Below are positions 45,803-54,710 of a stretch of DNA of 64,000 nucleotides, piece after piece. The stretch comes from Candidatus Chlorobium antarcticum (lineage in GTDB: Bacteria > Bacteroidota > Chlorobiia > Chlorobiales > Chlorobiaceae), in assembly GCA_030765725.1 (NCBI GenBank), contig JAVCDF010000003.1:1-64000 (forward strand), in the 5' to 3' direction. Positions within the stretch are counted from its first letter, which is position 1. Every line of letters begins with the position of its first letter. The notes under the pieces were generated by a model. That model did not search any database. It worked only from the letters and a program-made list of their open reading frames with translations, and was not told the origin of the DNA. The position numbers and the translations under genes are program-made.

Positions 45803-46877
45803 AGAACTTTTTTGCTTCCTCTATTGCTTCAAGAACCTTCCTGTCGTCAACATCCTTCTCATAAAGAAACGCTTCCCCCAGCTTTTTCAGCAGAACGAAC
45901 CGGAGTTTACGGTCAAGCTTTTTCTTGTCTGAGAGCATGTTCTGGAGCAGTGTTTCGCCTTCAATTGCAAGAAATCGTTTTTTCAGGAGCCTTTTTGGAA
46001 AGCGGAACCGGCTGATGAGGCTAAGGCCTCTCTGGCGTTCGGTGGCGTCAAGAAACCCGAGATCGGAGGAGAGGAAGAGGGCGCATGCCATGCCGATGGT
46101 GACTGCTTCGCCGTGGCCGATATGGCGGTAATCGGCGAGTTTTTCCAGTCCGTGGGCGAAGGTGTGGCCGAAATTCAGGGTTGCGCGCAGACCGTTCATT
46201 TCCCTGAAGTCGCTGGCGACAACATTTTCTTTTGTGCCCGCACTTTTTCGGATCGCTTCACTTAGCCAGGGTTCTTTGAGTGAGACGATGTCTGAGAAGT
46301 GTTTTTCGAGCATGGCAAAGAATGCGGCGTCGGCAATGAAGCCGTATTTGATTACTTCGGCCATGCCGGAGTATATTTCCCGCAGAGGCAGTGTTTTGAG
46401 TCGGGAGGGGTCTATGAGAATCAGTTCGGGAAGGTGAAAGAATCCGATCAGGTTTTTGCCGAGCGGGTGGTTGATTGCCACTTTCCCGCCTATCGAGCTG
46501 TCTGTCATGGCAAGCAGGGTGGTGGGGAACTGAATGACCGGAATGCCGCGGTAGTAACTTGCGGCAATGTACCCCCCGAGATCGCCCACAACGCCTCCCC
46601 CTACTGCTATCAGGTTCCAGCTTCGGTCGATATCGGCTTCAATCATGCTGCCATAGAGCCGGTTGGCTGTGGTGAGGCTTTTGGAGGTTTCACGGGCGGG
46701 AACTACCAGTTCAAGAGTGCGGAACCCTTCGCTGTGGAGGGTTTGAAGAATTTCCTCTCCAAACAGCCGCTTTGTGTTTTCGTCGAAAAGGACAACGGTT
46801 TTTTTTGTCAGTCCATGTGCTTTGAACTGCTCTCCCAGTCCGGCGGTTGCCGGTGTTGTAACAACTATTGTACTCAC
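45780..46877 (-). CDS. aroB: 3-dehydroquinate synthase
   Basis: This 365-aa NAD- and metal-dependent enzyme makes the first carbocyclic shikimate intermediate. Motifs are AVGGGVVGDLGGYIAASYYRG (key part GGGVVGDLGG), QFPTTLLAMTDSSIGGKVAIN and LNFGHTFAHGLE followed by GHGEAVTIGM. The metal-binding residues in the two histidine motifs are present. It lies 23 bp after aroK. Confidence 0.96.
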   Translation of the reverse strand: MSTIVVTTPATAGLGEQFKAHGLTKKTVVLFDENTKRLFGEEILQTLHSEGFRTLELVVPARETSKSLTTANRLYGSMIEADIDRSWNLIAVGGGVVGDLGGYIAASYYRGIPVIQFPTTLLAMTDSSIGGKVAINHPLGKNLIGFFHLPELILIDPSRLKTLPLREIYSGMAEVIKYGFIADAAFFAMLEKHFSDIVSLKEPWLSEAIRKSAGTKENVVASDFREMNGLRATLNFGHTFAHGLEKLADYRHIGHGEAVTIGMACALFLSSDLGFLDATERQRGLSLISRFRFPKRLLKKRFLAIEGETLLQNMLSDKKKLDRKLRFVLLKKLGEAFLYEKDVDDRKVLEAIEEAKKFFTGHSGS

Positions 46878-46900
46878 TGTTGGCCTGTTGGTTGATCGTT

Positions 46901-47467
46901 TTATTCTGTGGATGCGCTTTTGCGCACTAACCGTTCAATTTTCCGTGTCAGTTCCTCTACTGTTGACCCAATCCGTTTCTGGTCGGTAGCAACGGTAATG
47001 GATGCAGACTGGTAGCGGGGTTCCCTGTTTTCAAGAATCGCGTTGATTTTCTGTTCCAGTTTGTCGCGGTCTGGTTTTTCAGTGCCGCTGCTACGAAGCA
47101 GGGGGCGGTCTTTTTTGTGGAAAAGCCGTTTGGCCAGATTTTTGGGGTCGGATTTCAGGTAGACAAGGGTGCCTGAATCGGTTACCAATTCAAAGGATGG
47201 GTTGTTTTCAAGAGCGCCTCCTCCCAAAGAGACTACCAGATCTGTTCTGCCAGCTACTGTTTTGATCATGGCCAGCTCAAGCTCACGGAATGCGGCTTCT
47301 CCATCGTCGGCAAAAATTCGTGTGATGGGTTTGCCTGCCTGCTTTTCAATTGCACTGTCGATGTCAATGAAGTCATAGCCAAGGGAGTTTGCCAGAAGCG
47401 GCCCTATGCTGGATTTGCCCGATCCACTGAATCCGGTCAGAAAAATGAGTGAGTGCGTTTTTTCCAC
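46901..47467 (-). CDS. aroK: Shikimate kinase
   Basis: This 188-aa kinase has the P-loop GFSGSGKSSIG (about residues 13-23), the shikimate-binding FIDIDSAIEKQAGKPITRIF (key part DIDSAIE) and FRELE, and SLGGGALENN. The lid region RPLLRSSG is present. The C-terminal 30 residues are a charged helical extension. It is followed by aroB, 23 bp downstream, in the same operon. Confidence 0.95.
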   Translation of the reverse strand: MEKTHSLIFLTGFSGSGKSSIGPLLANSLGYDFIDIDSAIEKQAGKPITRIFADDGEAAFRELELAMIKTVAGRTDLVVSLGGGALENNPSFELVTDSGTLVYLKSDPKNLAKRLFHKKDRPLLRSSGTEKPDRDKLEQKINAILENREPRYQSASITVATDQKRIGSTVEELTRKIERLVRKSASTE

Positions 47468-47572
47468 GACTGCTGTTTAGGGTCTCTTCGGGGTTTTCCG
47501 GGCTTTATATGCTTGCCCGCTTTGGCACAAATATAGCGAAAAATGGCCAAAAGCCCCGACCTGCAAGAGGTT

Positions 47573-48877
47573 CTATTCAAGCACTTTCAGGATGGTGCCG
47601 AAGAGTTCGTAGGGGGAACTCCCCTCAATCTTGGCGAGGCAGAGTGTGCCGGGGGCAACCCTGTGTCCGGCAGGCTCAAGTGAACACTCATTGTCAACCT
47701 CGGGCGCGTCCCACTCCGTTCTGCCCCATGCGGCACCCTCCTCAATCCGATCGATGCGGACGATAAGTTCCTTTTCTTCGAGCAGTTGGTTTTTTTCTTC
47801 TGAAATACCCTCCTGCAGCTCCATGAGCTCAGCCGTACGGCTCTCTTTTTCATCTTCTGGAACACTGTCAACGAGTGAAAATGCAGGGGAGAACTCTTCG
47901 TGGCAGTAAGGGAAGCATCCGAGTCGGTCGAAGCGAACGGTTGCTGCAAACTCAAGGAGTTCCTCGAATTCCTGCCGTGTTTCACCCGGATATCCGGCAA
48001 TCATAGTTGTGCGGAGTCGGATGTCGGGGTTTTTTTCCCGGATGGCCTCAATAAGCGCCAGTTCCCCCTCTTTGGTGATGCCGCGGTTCATTGAGCGGAG
48101 AATCCTGTCATTGCAGTGCTGAAGCGGGAGGTCGAGGTAGTTGCATACATTCGCCCTCTCTCTCATGGTGTCGATGACTTCCAGCGGAAAGTTCAGGGGA
48201 TAGGCGTAGAGCAAACGAATCCATCCAAAATCCATGTCGGAGAGGCGGAGCAGGAGGTCGTTGAGCATCTGTCGTCCGTAAAGATCAACCCCGTAGAGGG
48301 TTATGTCCTGGGCGATGATGTTGAGTTCACGGACCCCATTTTCCTGCAGGAGGCGGGCTTCGCGAAGGAGCTGGTCGAGAGGTTGGCTGATGTATGGGCC
48401 ACGAATCCGGGGGATGGAGCAGAATGCACAGCTTCGGCTGCACCCTTCGGAGATTTTGAGGAATGAGGCGTGGTTCGGCGGCGTAATGGAACGGTGGTCG
48501 TGAAGCTCAATGCGGTAGCTGGCCCCTATGGCATTAAGCACGGCGGGCAGTTCGCGGGTGCCAAAAAAGCGGTCTACTTCGGGGAGTTCTGTCTGAAGTT
48601 CAGTGCGGTAGAGTTCCGGGAGGCAGCCCATCACGAATATTTTCTGGACTCTGCCGCTCTCTTTTTCGGCTATGGCAGCCAGCGTTTCATTGATGGACTC
48701 CTCTTTGGCATCGGCAATGAAGCCGCAGGTGTTGATGATGATTGTGTCGGCATCAGTGGCGCTCTGGGTGAATACAATCCCGGCGGCTTCGGCCTGCGCC
48801 ATAAGCCGTTCGGAGTCGACGGTGTTTTTTGAGCAGCCAAGGCTCAAGAGAAAGACTTTGCTGGATTGTTCAGTCAT
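47573..48877 (-). CDS. rimO: Ribosomal protein S12 methylthiotransferase RimO
   Basis: This 434-aa radical SAM enzyme carries an N-terminal UPF0004 domain with three cysteines (SLGCSKNTVDSE, NTCGFI, MGCLPE), a radical-SAM cluster CSRSCAFC, and a C-terminal TRAM domain. The sequences SIPRIRGPYISQP and DITLYGVDLYGR identify RimO rather than MiaB. It methylthiolates an aspartate of S12. The start at 48877 aligns with the family and overlaps the tgt stop by 8 bp; a start at 48916 would add 13 residues. Confidence 0.94.
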   Translation of the reverse strand: MTEQSSKVFLLSLGCSKNTVDSERLMAQAEAAGIVFTQSATDADTIIINTCGFIADAKEESINETLAAIAEKESGRVQKIFVMGCLPELYRTELQTELPEVDRFFGTRELPAVLNAIGASYRIELHDHRSITPPNHASFLKISEGCSRSCAFCSIPRIRGPYISQPLDQLLREARLLQENGVRELNIIAQDITLYGVDLYGRQMLNDLLLRLSDMDFGWIRLLYAYPLNFPLEVIDTMRERANVCNYLDLPLQHCNDRILRSMNRGITKEGELALIEAIREKNPDIRLRTTMIAGYPGETRQEFEELLEFAATVRFDRLGCFPYCHEEFSPAFSLVDSVPEDEKESRTAELMELQEGISEEKNQLLEEKELIVRIDRIEEGAAWGRTEWDAPEVDNECSLEPAGHRVAPGTLCLAKIEGSSPYELFGTILKVLE

Positions 48878-49997
48878 TGCTTCTGTATTGTTCAAGAAAG
48901 CTTTCTTTCCACTCACTGAACGAGCCGTTCTGGATTTCAGTGCGTGCGGTGCGGGTGAGCCACATGAAAAAGGAGATGTTCTGCAGGGTGCAGAGTTTGA
49001 GTCCGAGAATTTCTCCTACATTCAGCAGGTGACGGATATAGGCCCGGGAATAATTCCGGCAGACATTGTTGTCGAACCCCTCATCTATGGATGAAAAGTC
49101 TTCGGAGTATTTTGCCGAGCGCAGGTTCATTTTGCCATGTCTGGTATAGACCCGTCCGTTTCGCCCTTCACGGGTCGGGATGACGCAGTCGAACATGTCG
49201 ACACCCCGTTCTATGGCGTTGAGAATGTTTTCGGGCGTGCCGACCCCCATGAGGTAGCGGGGTTTGTGTTCGGGGAGAAGGGTGTGGGAGAGTTCCAGAA
49301 TCCGGTACATCTCTTCTGCCGGTTCTCCGACCGCCATGCCGCCGGTTGCGTAGCCGTCAAAGTCGAGGTCCACAAGGGCTTTTGCTGAAATGGTGCGCAG
49401 GTCAGGGTGAGTTCCTCCCTGGGTTATGCCGAAGAGTAACTGGCCGTGGCCGTAGAGCGGATGGGTGGCGCTGAAGTGCTGTTTTGCCCGCTCTGCCCAC
49501 CGGATGGTCATCTCTCCCGATTTGCGTATGTACTCCCTCTCGGCGGTTGAAGGGGGGCATTCGTCAAGCGGCATTACAATGTCGCTGCCGATGATTCGCT
49601 GGGTATCAACCACATTTTCGGGGGTGAACTGCAGCATGCTCCCGTCGAGGTGCGATTTGAAGGTGACTCCCTCTTCGGTGATTTTCCGGAGGTCGGAGAG
49701 TGAGTACACCTGGTAGCCACCGCTGTCGGTAAGGAGTGGGCCCTGCCAGTTCATGAACCGGTGTATTCCTCCGGCTTTCCGCATTATGGCGTTGCCGGGT
49801 TTGAGGTAGAGATGGTAGGTGTTGGCAAGGATAATGTGGACCTGCTGTTCCAGCAGTTCGTGCGGCTCCACCGATTTGACGCTGGCTCGGGTGCCGACCG
49901 GCATGAAGACGGGGGTTGGCACGGCACCGTGGTCTGTTGAGAGCACTCCGCAGCGGGCGGCCGTTTTTGTGTCTGTGGAAAGAAGGCGGAAGTTCAT
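48870..49997 (-). CDS. tgt: tRNA-guanine transglycosylase lacking most zinc ligands
   Basis: This 375-aa enzyme exchanges guanine-34 for preQ1 in tRNAs with GUN anticodons. Catalytic D91 (DSGGYQVYSL) and the nucleophile D270 (MFDCVIPTREGRNG) are present. The structural zinc site is not: where E. coli has CDCYTC and later TIHNL, this protein has FDNNVC and TLQNI, so ligands are F308, N310, C313 and Q339. The rest of that subdomain (CRNYSRAY) is well conserved. The start at 49997 aligns with other TGTs. A QueD-like gene at 17 kb suits queuosine synthesis. Confidence 0.94.
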   Translation of the reverse strand: MNFRLLSTDTKTAARCGVLSTDHGAVPTPVFMPVGTRASVKSVEPHELLEQQVHIILANTYHLYLKPGNAIMRKAGGIHRFMNWQGPLLTDSGGYQVYSLSDLRKITEEGVTFKSHLDGSMLQFTPENVVDTQRIIGSDIVMPLDECPPSTAEREYIRKSGEMTIRWAERAKQHFSATHPLYGHGQLLFGITQGGTHPDLRTISAKALVDLDFDGYATGGMAVGEPAEEMYRILELSHTLLPEHKPRYLMGVGTPENILNAIERGVDMFDCVIPTREGRNGRVYTRHGKMNLRSAKYSEDFSSIDEGFDNNVCRNYSRAYIRHLLNVGEILGLKLCTLQNISFFMWLTRTARTEIQNGSFSEWKESFLEQYRSND

Positions 49998-50106
49998 AAG
50001 GCAGGAAAAGGGACTGACATTGCGCAGACGACAATACATTAGAGGTTACTTGAAGGTAATCAGCGGGAGAGAGAAATAAAAAAGGAAAGAGGGCTGTGCG
50101 GGAGGT

Positions 50107-50925
50107 TTAGCTGATGCTGGTGACCCGGACGGCGACGCTGAGGGTCTCTTCTGCACTGCCTTTCCATGTTCCCCGGACGGGCGGAACATCGGCGTAGTCA
50201 CGGCCTGAGCCGATTTTAATGTATCGTTCGTCGACAAAGAGGGAGCTGTGTGTGGGATCCATTCCTACCCATCCGATTTCGGGGCCCCCGTAGATTTCGC
50301 ACCATGCATGCGATGCCTCGTCATGGCCGTCAGGTGTGCTGCCGCCGAACAGGTATCCGCTTACATAGCGGGCGGGCAGCTGGAGGCTACGGCATGCGGC
50401 CAGCATAATGTGGGCAAAGTCCTGGCATACGCCGCGTCCAAGAGCCATTACTACCGCGCTGGTGCTGTGAACATCGGTGACTCCGGGTTCATATATGAAG
50501 GAGTTGTTGATTTTCCGGCAGATCGCTTCGCCAAGGGCAAGGGGAGGCATATCCGGGGAGAAGGGCGCGGTAAAGTCGCGGATGGCGGGATCGAAATTGA
50601 CAAATCGGCTTTCGGCGGAGAGGTCCATGAGGAGAATCTCCTCGTTGTAGGACGAGAGCGGGGTTCCTTTGCCTGTTTCAACAATTGAGGTCGCCAGAAT
50701 GCTGACCCGGTCATGACTTTGGAGGATGTTGAAGTGGTGGACCTTGTTGCCGTAAAAGTCCGTGTACTCGAAAATGGTTGGGGAGTGTTCTATTTCAAGC
50801 GTGAAGCTGCTGCAGCGCTGTTGGGATGCGTGGCTGCAGTCGGGGTGAAGCCGCACTTCGGTGGCGGTTTCATAGATGGGGCTGCTGTAGGCGAACAGCG
50901 TGCGGTGTTCTACTTTGAGTATCAT
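50107..50925 (-). CDS. Transglutaminase-like cysteine protease of the ATP-grasp/alpha-E cluster
   Basis: This 272-aa protein has the N-terminal beta domain (MILKVEHRTLFAYSSPIYE) and a transglutaminase core with all three catalytic residues: Cys in GRGVCQDFAHIM, His in SHAWCEIYGGPE and Asp in GMDPTHSSLF. It has no signal peptide, so it should be cytoplasmic. It overlaps the alpha-E gene by 4 bp (50922-50925) as the last of three. In related clusters the protease or transglutaminase is predicted to cut or rearrange peptide products of the partner ATP-grasp enzyme. Confidence 0.9.
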   Translation of the reverse strand: MILKVEHRTLFAYSSPIYETATEVRLHPDCSHASQQRCSSFTLEIEHSPTIFEYTDFYGNKVHHFNILQSHDRVSILATSIVETGKGTPLSSYNEEILLMDLSAESRFVNFDPAIRDFTAPFSPDMPPLALGEAICRKINNSFIYEPGVTDVHSTSAVVMALGRGVCQDFAHIMLAACRSLQLPARYVSGYLFGGSTPDGHDEASHAWCEIYGGPEIGWVGMDPTHSSLFVDERYIKIGSGRDYADVPPVRGTWKGSAEETLSVAVRVTSIS

Positions 50926-52028
50926 GCGTTTTTCCTTGCCGGGGTTGCCCGTGAGGCTGACTGTTGCTGTTGCTGCTGTGCCTGACTCCAGTTTGCCCGC
51001 CCGCTTGCAAGGCCTGTAAAGGGGAGCGCCTTGTTTTCTTCCTGCGATTCAATTTCCGGGGTATGGTAAGCAAAATATACCAGATGCAGCTGTTCTCCGG
51101 CTTTTTTCAGTCGGATCTTGATTTCGTCCAGATATTCATGCAGCCCCCTCTCTATAATGTCCTCAACGGTGGTGTAGCTCAGCTCGGCCTCCATTTTTCC
51201 TACCAGCCGGTCTGAATCGGAGAGATTTTTTTGGGTTGAGTTGCCCGACAGCCTCCATAGGGACTCTTTTGCTGCACCGATGGAAAAATGAATGCTGCGC
51301 GGAAAAGTTTTGTCGAGAATGAGAAACTCCAGAATGTTCTCCGGCTGGATGCGTGAAAGATGGACTTTTTTGAATGCTTCAAGTGCGCTGCAGCTTTTCA
51401 GGACGGCCATCCACTGGATGATGTCGACAGAACAGCTGAGCACATCGGCCTTATTGCTGGTATTGGGAGCGAGTATATGGTACTTGACATCAATAAGGCG
51501 GGTGATATTGTCGGCCCGTTCCAGATATTTAGCAACCTGAATGAAGTCCCATCCTTGGCTTCGTGCCATGGTGTTGTCCGTAATGCCCTGAAAAAGGTGC
51601 GAGGCATTCTTGATTTCGCGGTAAAAACGGAAAGGGTCGTTCTGTACATTTTCCGGTCGCATGGTTTGCAGCAGGTGGTAGAGGTTGTTGATCTGTTCCC
51701 ACATTTCACTTGAAATGCTCTCAATGATGCTTCGGGCGTTTTCCCTTGCCAGGCCGATGCAGGAGATGATGGAGTTTGAGTTGCTACGGTTGAAGACCAG
51801 ATAGTCGGTAACGCTCTCGGCACTGTATTCACCATACAGGCTTTCAAACTTTTCGCGGTTGCCGGCGACGAGAATCAGCGCAATCCAGCAGTCGGGGTTC
51901 TCGGTTGGGGTGATGCGGTTGAGGTCGAGCAGGAGGTTGAAGTTGACATCAAAAAACCTTGCAGTATTTTCAGCCCGCTCAACATAGCGGCTCATCCAGA
52001 AAAGGGATTCGGCAACGCGGCTTAACAT
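50922..52028 (-). CDS. Alpha-E domain protein (DUF403)
   Basis: This 368-aa, mainly helical protein has the family opening LSRVAESLFWMSRYVERAENTARF (key part WMSRYVERAENTAR) and the internal KYLERADNITRLIDVKYH. The C-terminal 30 residues are glutamine- and alanine-rich (a run of seven Q between S and A). The function is unknown. It almost always occurs with a circularly permuted ATP-grasp enzyme and a transglutaminase, as here, and lies 26 bp after the ATP-grasp gene. Confidence 0.9.
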   Translation of the reverse strand: MLSRVAESLFWMSRYVERAENTARFFDVNFNLLLDLNRITPTENPDCWIALILVAGNREKFESLYGEYSAESVTDYLVFNRSNSNSIISCIGLARENARSIIESISSEMWEQINNLYHLLQTMRPENVQNDPFRFYREIKNASHLFQGITDNTMARSQGWDFIQVAKYLERADNITRLIDVKYHILAPNTSNKADVLSCSVDIIQWMAVLKSCSALEAFKKVHLSRIQPENILEFLILDKTFPRSIHFSIGAAKESLWRLSGNSTQKNLSDSDRLVGKMEAELSYTTVEDIIERGLHEYLDEIKIRLKKAGEQLHLVYFAYHTPEIESQEENKALPFTGLASGRANWSQAQQQQQQSASRATPARKNA

Positions 52029-52054
52029 AGGGTGGCAATCATTTTATTGTGCGG

Positions 52055-53503
52055 TTATTCGTCAACAACCCAGGTGTCTTTGCTGCCTCCGCCCTGTGAG
52101 GAGTTCACAACAAGTGAGCCCCGTTTCAGGGCAACTCTGGTGAGCCCTCCAGGTACAATTGTGGTGGTTTTCCCGTTCAGGACATAGGGACGAAGGTCAA
52201 TATGGCATCCGTAAAGCTCCGAGTCGCTGAACAGGCTCGGGTGGCGTGAGAGGGAAATGGTTGGCTGTGCTATGTAGTTGCGGGGATTCTTTACAATCAG
52301 TTCCGCAAACCTCTCCTGCTCTTCTGTGGTAGATTCGGGGCCGATAAGCATGCCGTACCCTCCCGACTCGTTGGCCGCTTTGACTACCAGCGTGTCGAGG
52401 TGTTCAAGAATGTATTTCAGGTCGCCGGGATTGCCTGGAAGCCAGGTTGGGACATTCTCCAGTATTGGGTCTTCTCCGAGGTAGTACCGGATGATTTTTG
52501 GCACGAAACTGTAGATGACCTTGTCGTCGGCAATGCCGGTTCCGATGGCATTTGCCAGAGTGACATTGCCTTTTCGATAGGCGTTGATGAGGCCGGCCAC
52601 ACCGAGTTTCGAGTCGGGGCGGAACATCAGCGGGTCAATATAGTCGTCGTCAATTCTGCGGTAGATGACATCCACCTGCTCAAGCCCTCTGGTGGTGCGG
52701 GCGTAGACCATATTGTCGTTAACGACGAGGTCGCGCCCTTCGGTGAGTTCAACGCCCATCTGGCGGGCAAGGAAGCTGTGTTCGAAATATGCCGAGTTGT
52801 AGATGCCCGGACTCAGCAATACCACATTGGGGTTTGTGCGCCCCTGCGGAGCAACTTCATGCAGTGTGCGGAGCAGTTCCTGCGGATAGTGTTCGACGGG
52901 GCGGACTTTGTATTGCTCAAAAAGAACGGGGAAGGCGCGTTTCATTGCCTGCCTGTTCTGCAGCATGTATGAGACACCGCTGGGCGTGCGCAGGTTGTCT
53001 TCAAGGACGAGGTAGTTCCCTGAGCCATCGCGTATGATGTCGCTGCCGGCTATATGGATGTAAATGCCTCGTGGCGGGGTGACTCCGACGAACTCTCTCC
53101 TGAAATGGGGGCTACCGAGAACAAGCTCCGCGGGAATGACCCTGTCACGCAGGATTTTCTGGGTATGGTATATATCGTGCAGAAAGAGGTTGAGTGCCGT
53201 GATTCTCTGGGTAAGCCCTTTTTCAATCAGTTCCCACTCTTTTGAAGGCAGTACTCTTGGTATGAGGTCGAAGGGAAAAAGCCGTTCTATGCCCTCTTCA
53301 CGGCCGTAAACGGTAAAGGTAATGCCCTGGTTCCGGAAATACATGTTCACCATCTCCCGGCGGGCTTTGATGTCTTCAACGGAAAACTGCCCGAAGCGGT
53401 GGAGCAGTTTGTCGTAATGGGGGCGGGGGGATCTTTCCCCTGTCATGACTTCATCAAAAAAACGGTTCGTATCTGCATTGTAACCGTCAAAGAAACGCTT
53501 CAT
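52055..53503 (-). CDS. Circularly permuted ATP-grasp protein
   Basis: This 482-aa protein belongs to the family in which the ATP-grasp fold is circularly permuted (DUF404/DUF407). Recognisable blocks are [38 protein letters not shown] (key part [12 protein letters not shown]), [32 protein letters not shown] and [15 protein letters not shown] (phosphate/ATP-binding residues). The family is predicted to form peptide or amide bonds with ATP, without known substrate. First gene of the operon with the alpha-E and transglutaminase genes. Confidence 0.9.
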   Translation of the reverse strand: MKRFFDGYNADTNRFFDEVMTGERSPRPHYDKLLHRFGQFSVEDIKARREMVNMYFRNQGITFTVYGREEGIERLFPFDLIPRVLPSKEWELIEKGLTQRITALNLFLHDIYHTQKILRDRVIPAELVLGSPHFRREFVGVTPPRGIYIHIAGSDIIRDGSGNYLVLEDNLRTPSGVSYMLQNRQAMKRAFPVLFEQYKVRPVEHYPQELLRTLHEVAPQGRTNPNVVLLSPGIYNSAYFEHSFLARQMGVELTEGRDLVVNDNMVYARTTRGLEQVDVIYRRIDDDYIDPLMFRPDSKLGVAGLINAYRKGNVTLANAIGTGIADDKVIYSFVPKIIRYYLGEDPILENVPTWLPGNPGDLKYILEHLDTLVVKAANESGGYGMLIGPESTTEEQERFAELIVKNPRNYIAQPTISLSRHPSLFSDSELYGCHIDLRPYVLNGKTTTIVPGGLTRVALKRGSLVVNSSQGGGSKDTWVVDE

Positions 53504-53693
53504 ATCCGTCGTTTTACATATTGCCGGAGGGAGCTTTTGTGGAGCTCTTCCGTTATATACCTTAATTTTTTATGGAAAAAAATGTTTTAAGCCTAAAAAA
53601 GTTACATAATAGAAGAGACGGAGCGTAATGCTTGCAGACGCGGGGATTAGTTTTTATAATAAGAATCAGACCAAACACATAAACGATTCTCCC

Positions 53694-54710
53694 ATGCATG
53701 TACTTGTTACCGGCGCAGCCGGTTTTATCGGCTCAAATGTATCTCGCAGGCTTCTTGAACGGGGCGACAGGGTGACGGGCATCGACAATATGAACGACTA
53801 CTATGATGTATCGCTCAAGGAAGCCCGGCTCGCCCGGCTGACCGGTCAGGAGAATTTCCGGTTTGTGAAGATGGACCTTGCCGACCGCAAGGCGATGGAG
53901 GATCTGTTTGCAGAAGGGCGGTTCGACCGGGTTGTCAATCTGGCGGCACAGGCCGGTGTGCGCTATTCGCTCATCAACCCGCATTCATACATTGAGAGCA
54001 ACATTCTCGGCTTCACCAATATTCTTGAGGGGTGCCGCCATAACGGGGTTGAGCATCTGGTATATGCCTCGTCCAGCTCCGTGTACGGCGCCAATGAAAC
54101 CATGCCGTTCTCCGTGCATGACAATGTTGACCATCCTCTTTCTCTCTATGCGGCCAGCAAGAAGGCCAATGAGCTGATGGCGCATACCTACAGCCATCTT
54201 TACAGGCTTCCAACTACAGGCCTCCGCTTTTTCACCGTCTACGGACCGTGGGGAAGGCCCGACATGGCGCTGTTCCTCTTTACCGACGCCATTCTCAAAG
54301 GGAAACCCATACAGGTGTTCAACTACGGCAAGCATCGGAGGGACTTTACTTTTATCGACGATATTGTTGAGGGTGTTATCCGCACGCTCGATCATGTGGC
54401 CGAACCGAATCCCGATTGGTCGGGCCTGAAGCCTGACCCCGGTTCAAGTCGCGCTCCGTGGAGGGTGTATAATATCGGAAACAGCCAGCCGGTGGAGCTG
54501 ATGGACTACATTGGCGCACTGGAACGGGAGCTTGGCAAAACAGCCGAAAAAGAGTTTCTGCCGCTCCAGCCCGGTGATGTGCCTGATACCTATGCCGATG
54601 TTGAGCAGCTCATCGCGGATGTGCAGTACAAGCCTGAAACCACTGTTGACGAGGGCATCAAACGGTTTGTGGCGTGGTACCGGGAGTACTACGGCATTCC
54701 GGCGCCCTGA
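53694..54710 (+). CDS. NAD-dependent UDP-glucuronate 4-epimerase family protein
   Basis: This 338-aa short-chain dehydrogenase-type epimerase has the Rossmann motif [16 protein letters not shown], the catalytic SSSSVYG and YAASKKANE (Tyr-x3-Lys), and the NAD(P)H-related [11 protein letters not shown]. The string [17 protein letters not shown] is typical of UDP-glucuronate epimerases that supply galacturonic acid for cell-surface polysaccharide. The ATG at 53694 begins the fold directly; an upstream ATG at 53628 would add 22 poorly conserved residues. It converges on the broken hydrolase gene (22-bp overlap). Confidence 0.9.
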   Translation: MHVLVTGAAGFIGSNVSRRLLERGDRVTGIDNMNDYYDVSLKEARLARLTGQENFRFVKMDLADRKAMEDLFAEGRFDRVVNLAAQAGVRYSLINPHSYIESNILGFTNILEGCRHNGVEHLVYASSSSVYGANETMPFSVHDNVDHPLSLYAASKKANELMAHTYSHLYRLPTTGLRFFTVYGPWGRPDMALFLFTDAILKGKPIQVFNYGKHRRDFTFIDDIVEGVIRTLDHVAEPNPDWSGLKPDPGSSRAPWRVYNIGNSQPVELMDYIGALERELGKTAEKEFLPLQPGDVPDTYADVEQLIADVQYKPETTVDEGIKRFVAWYREYYGIPAP

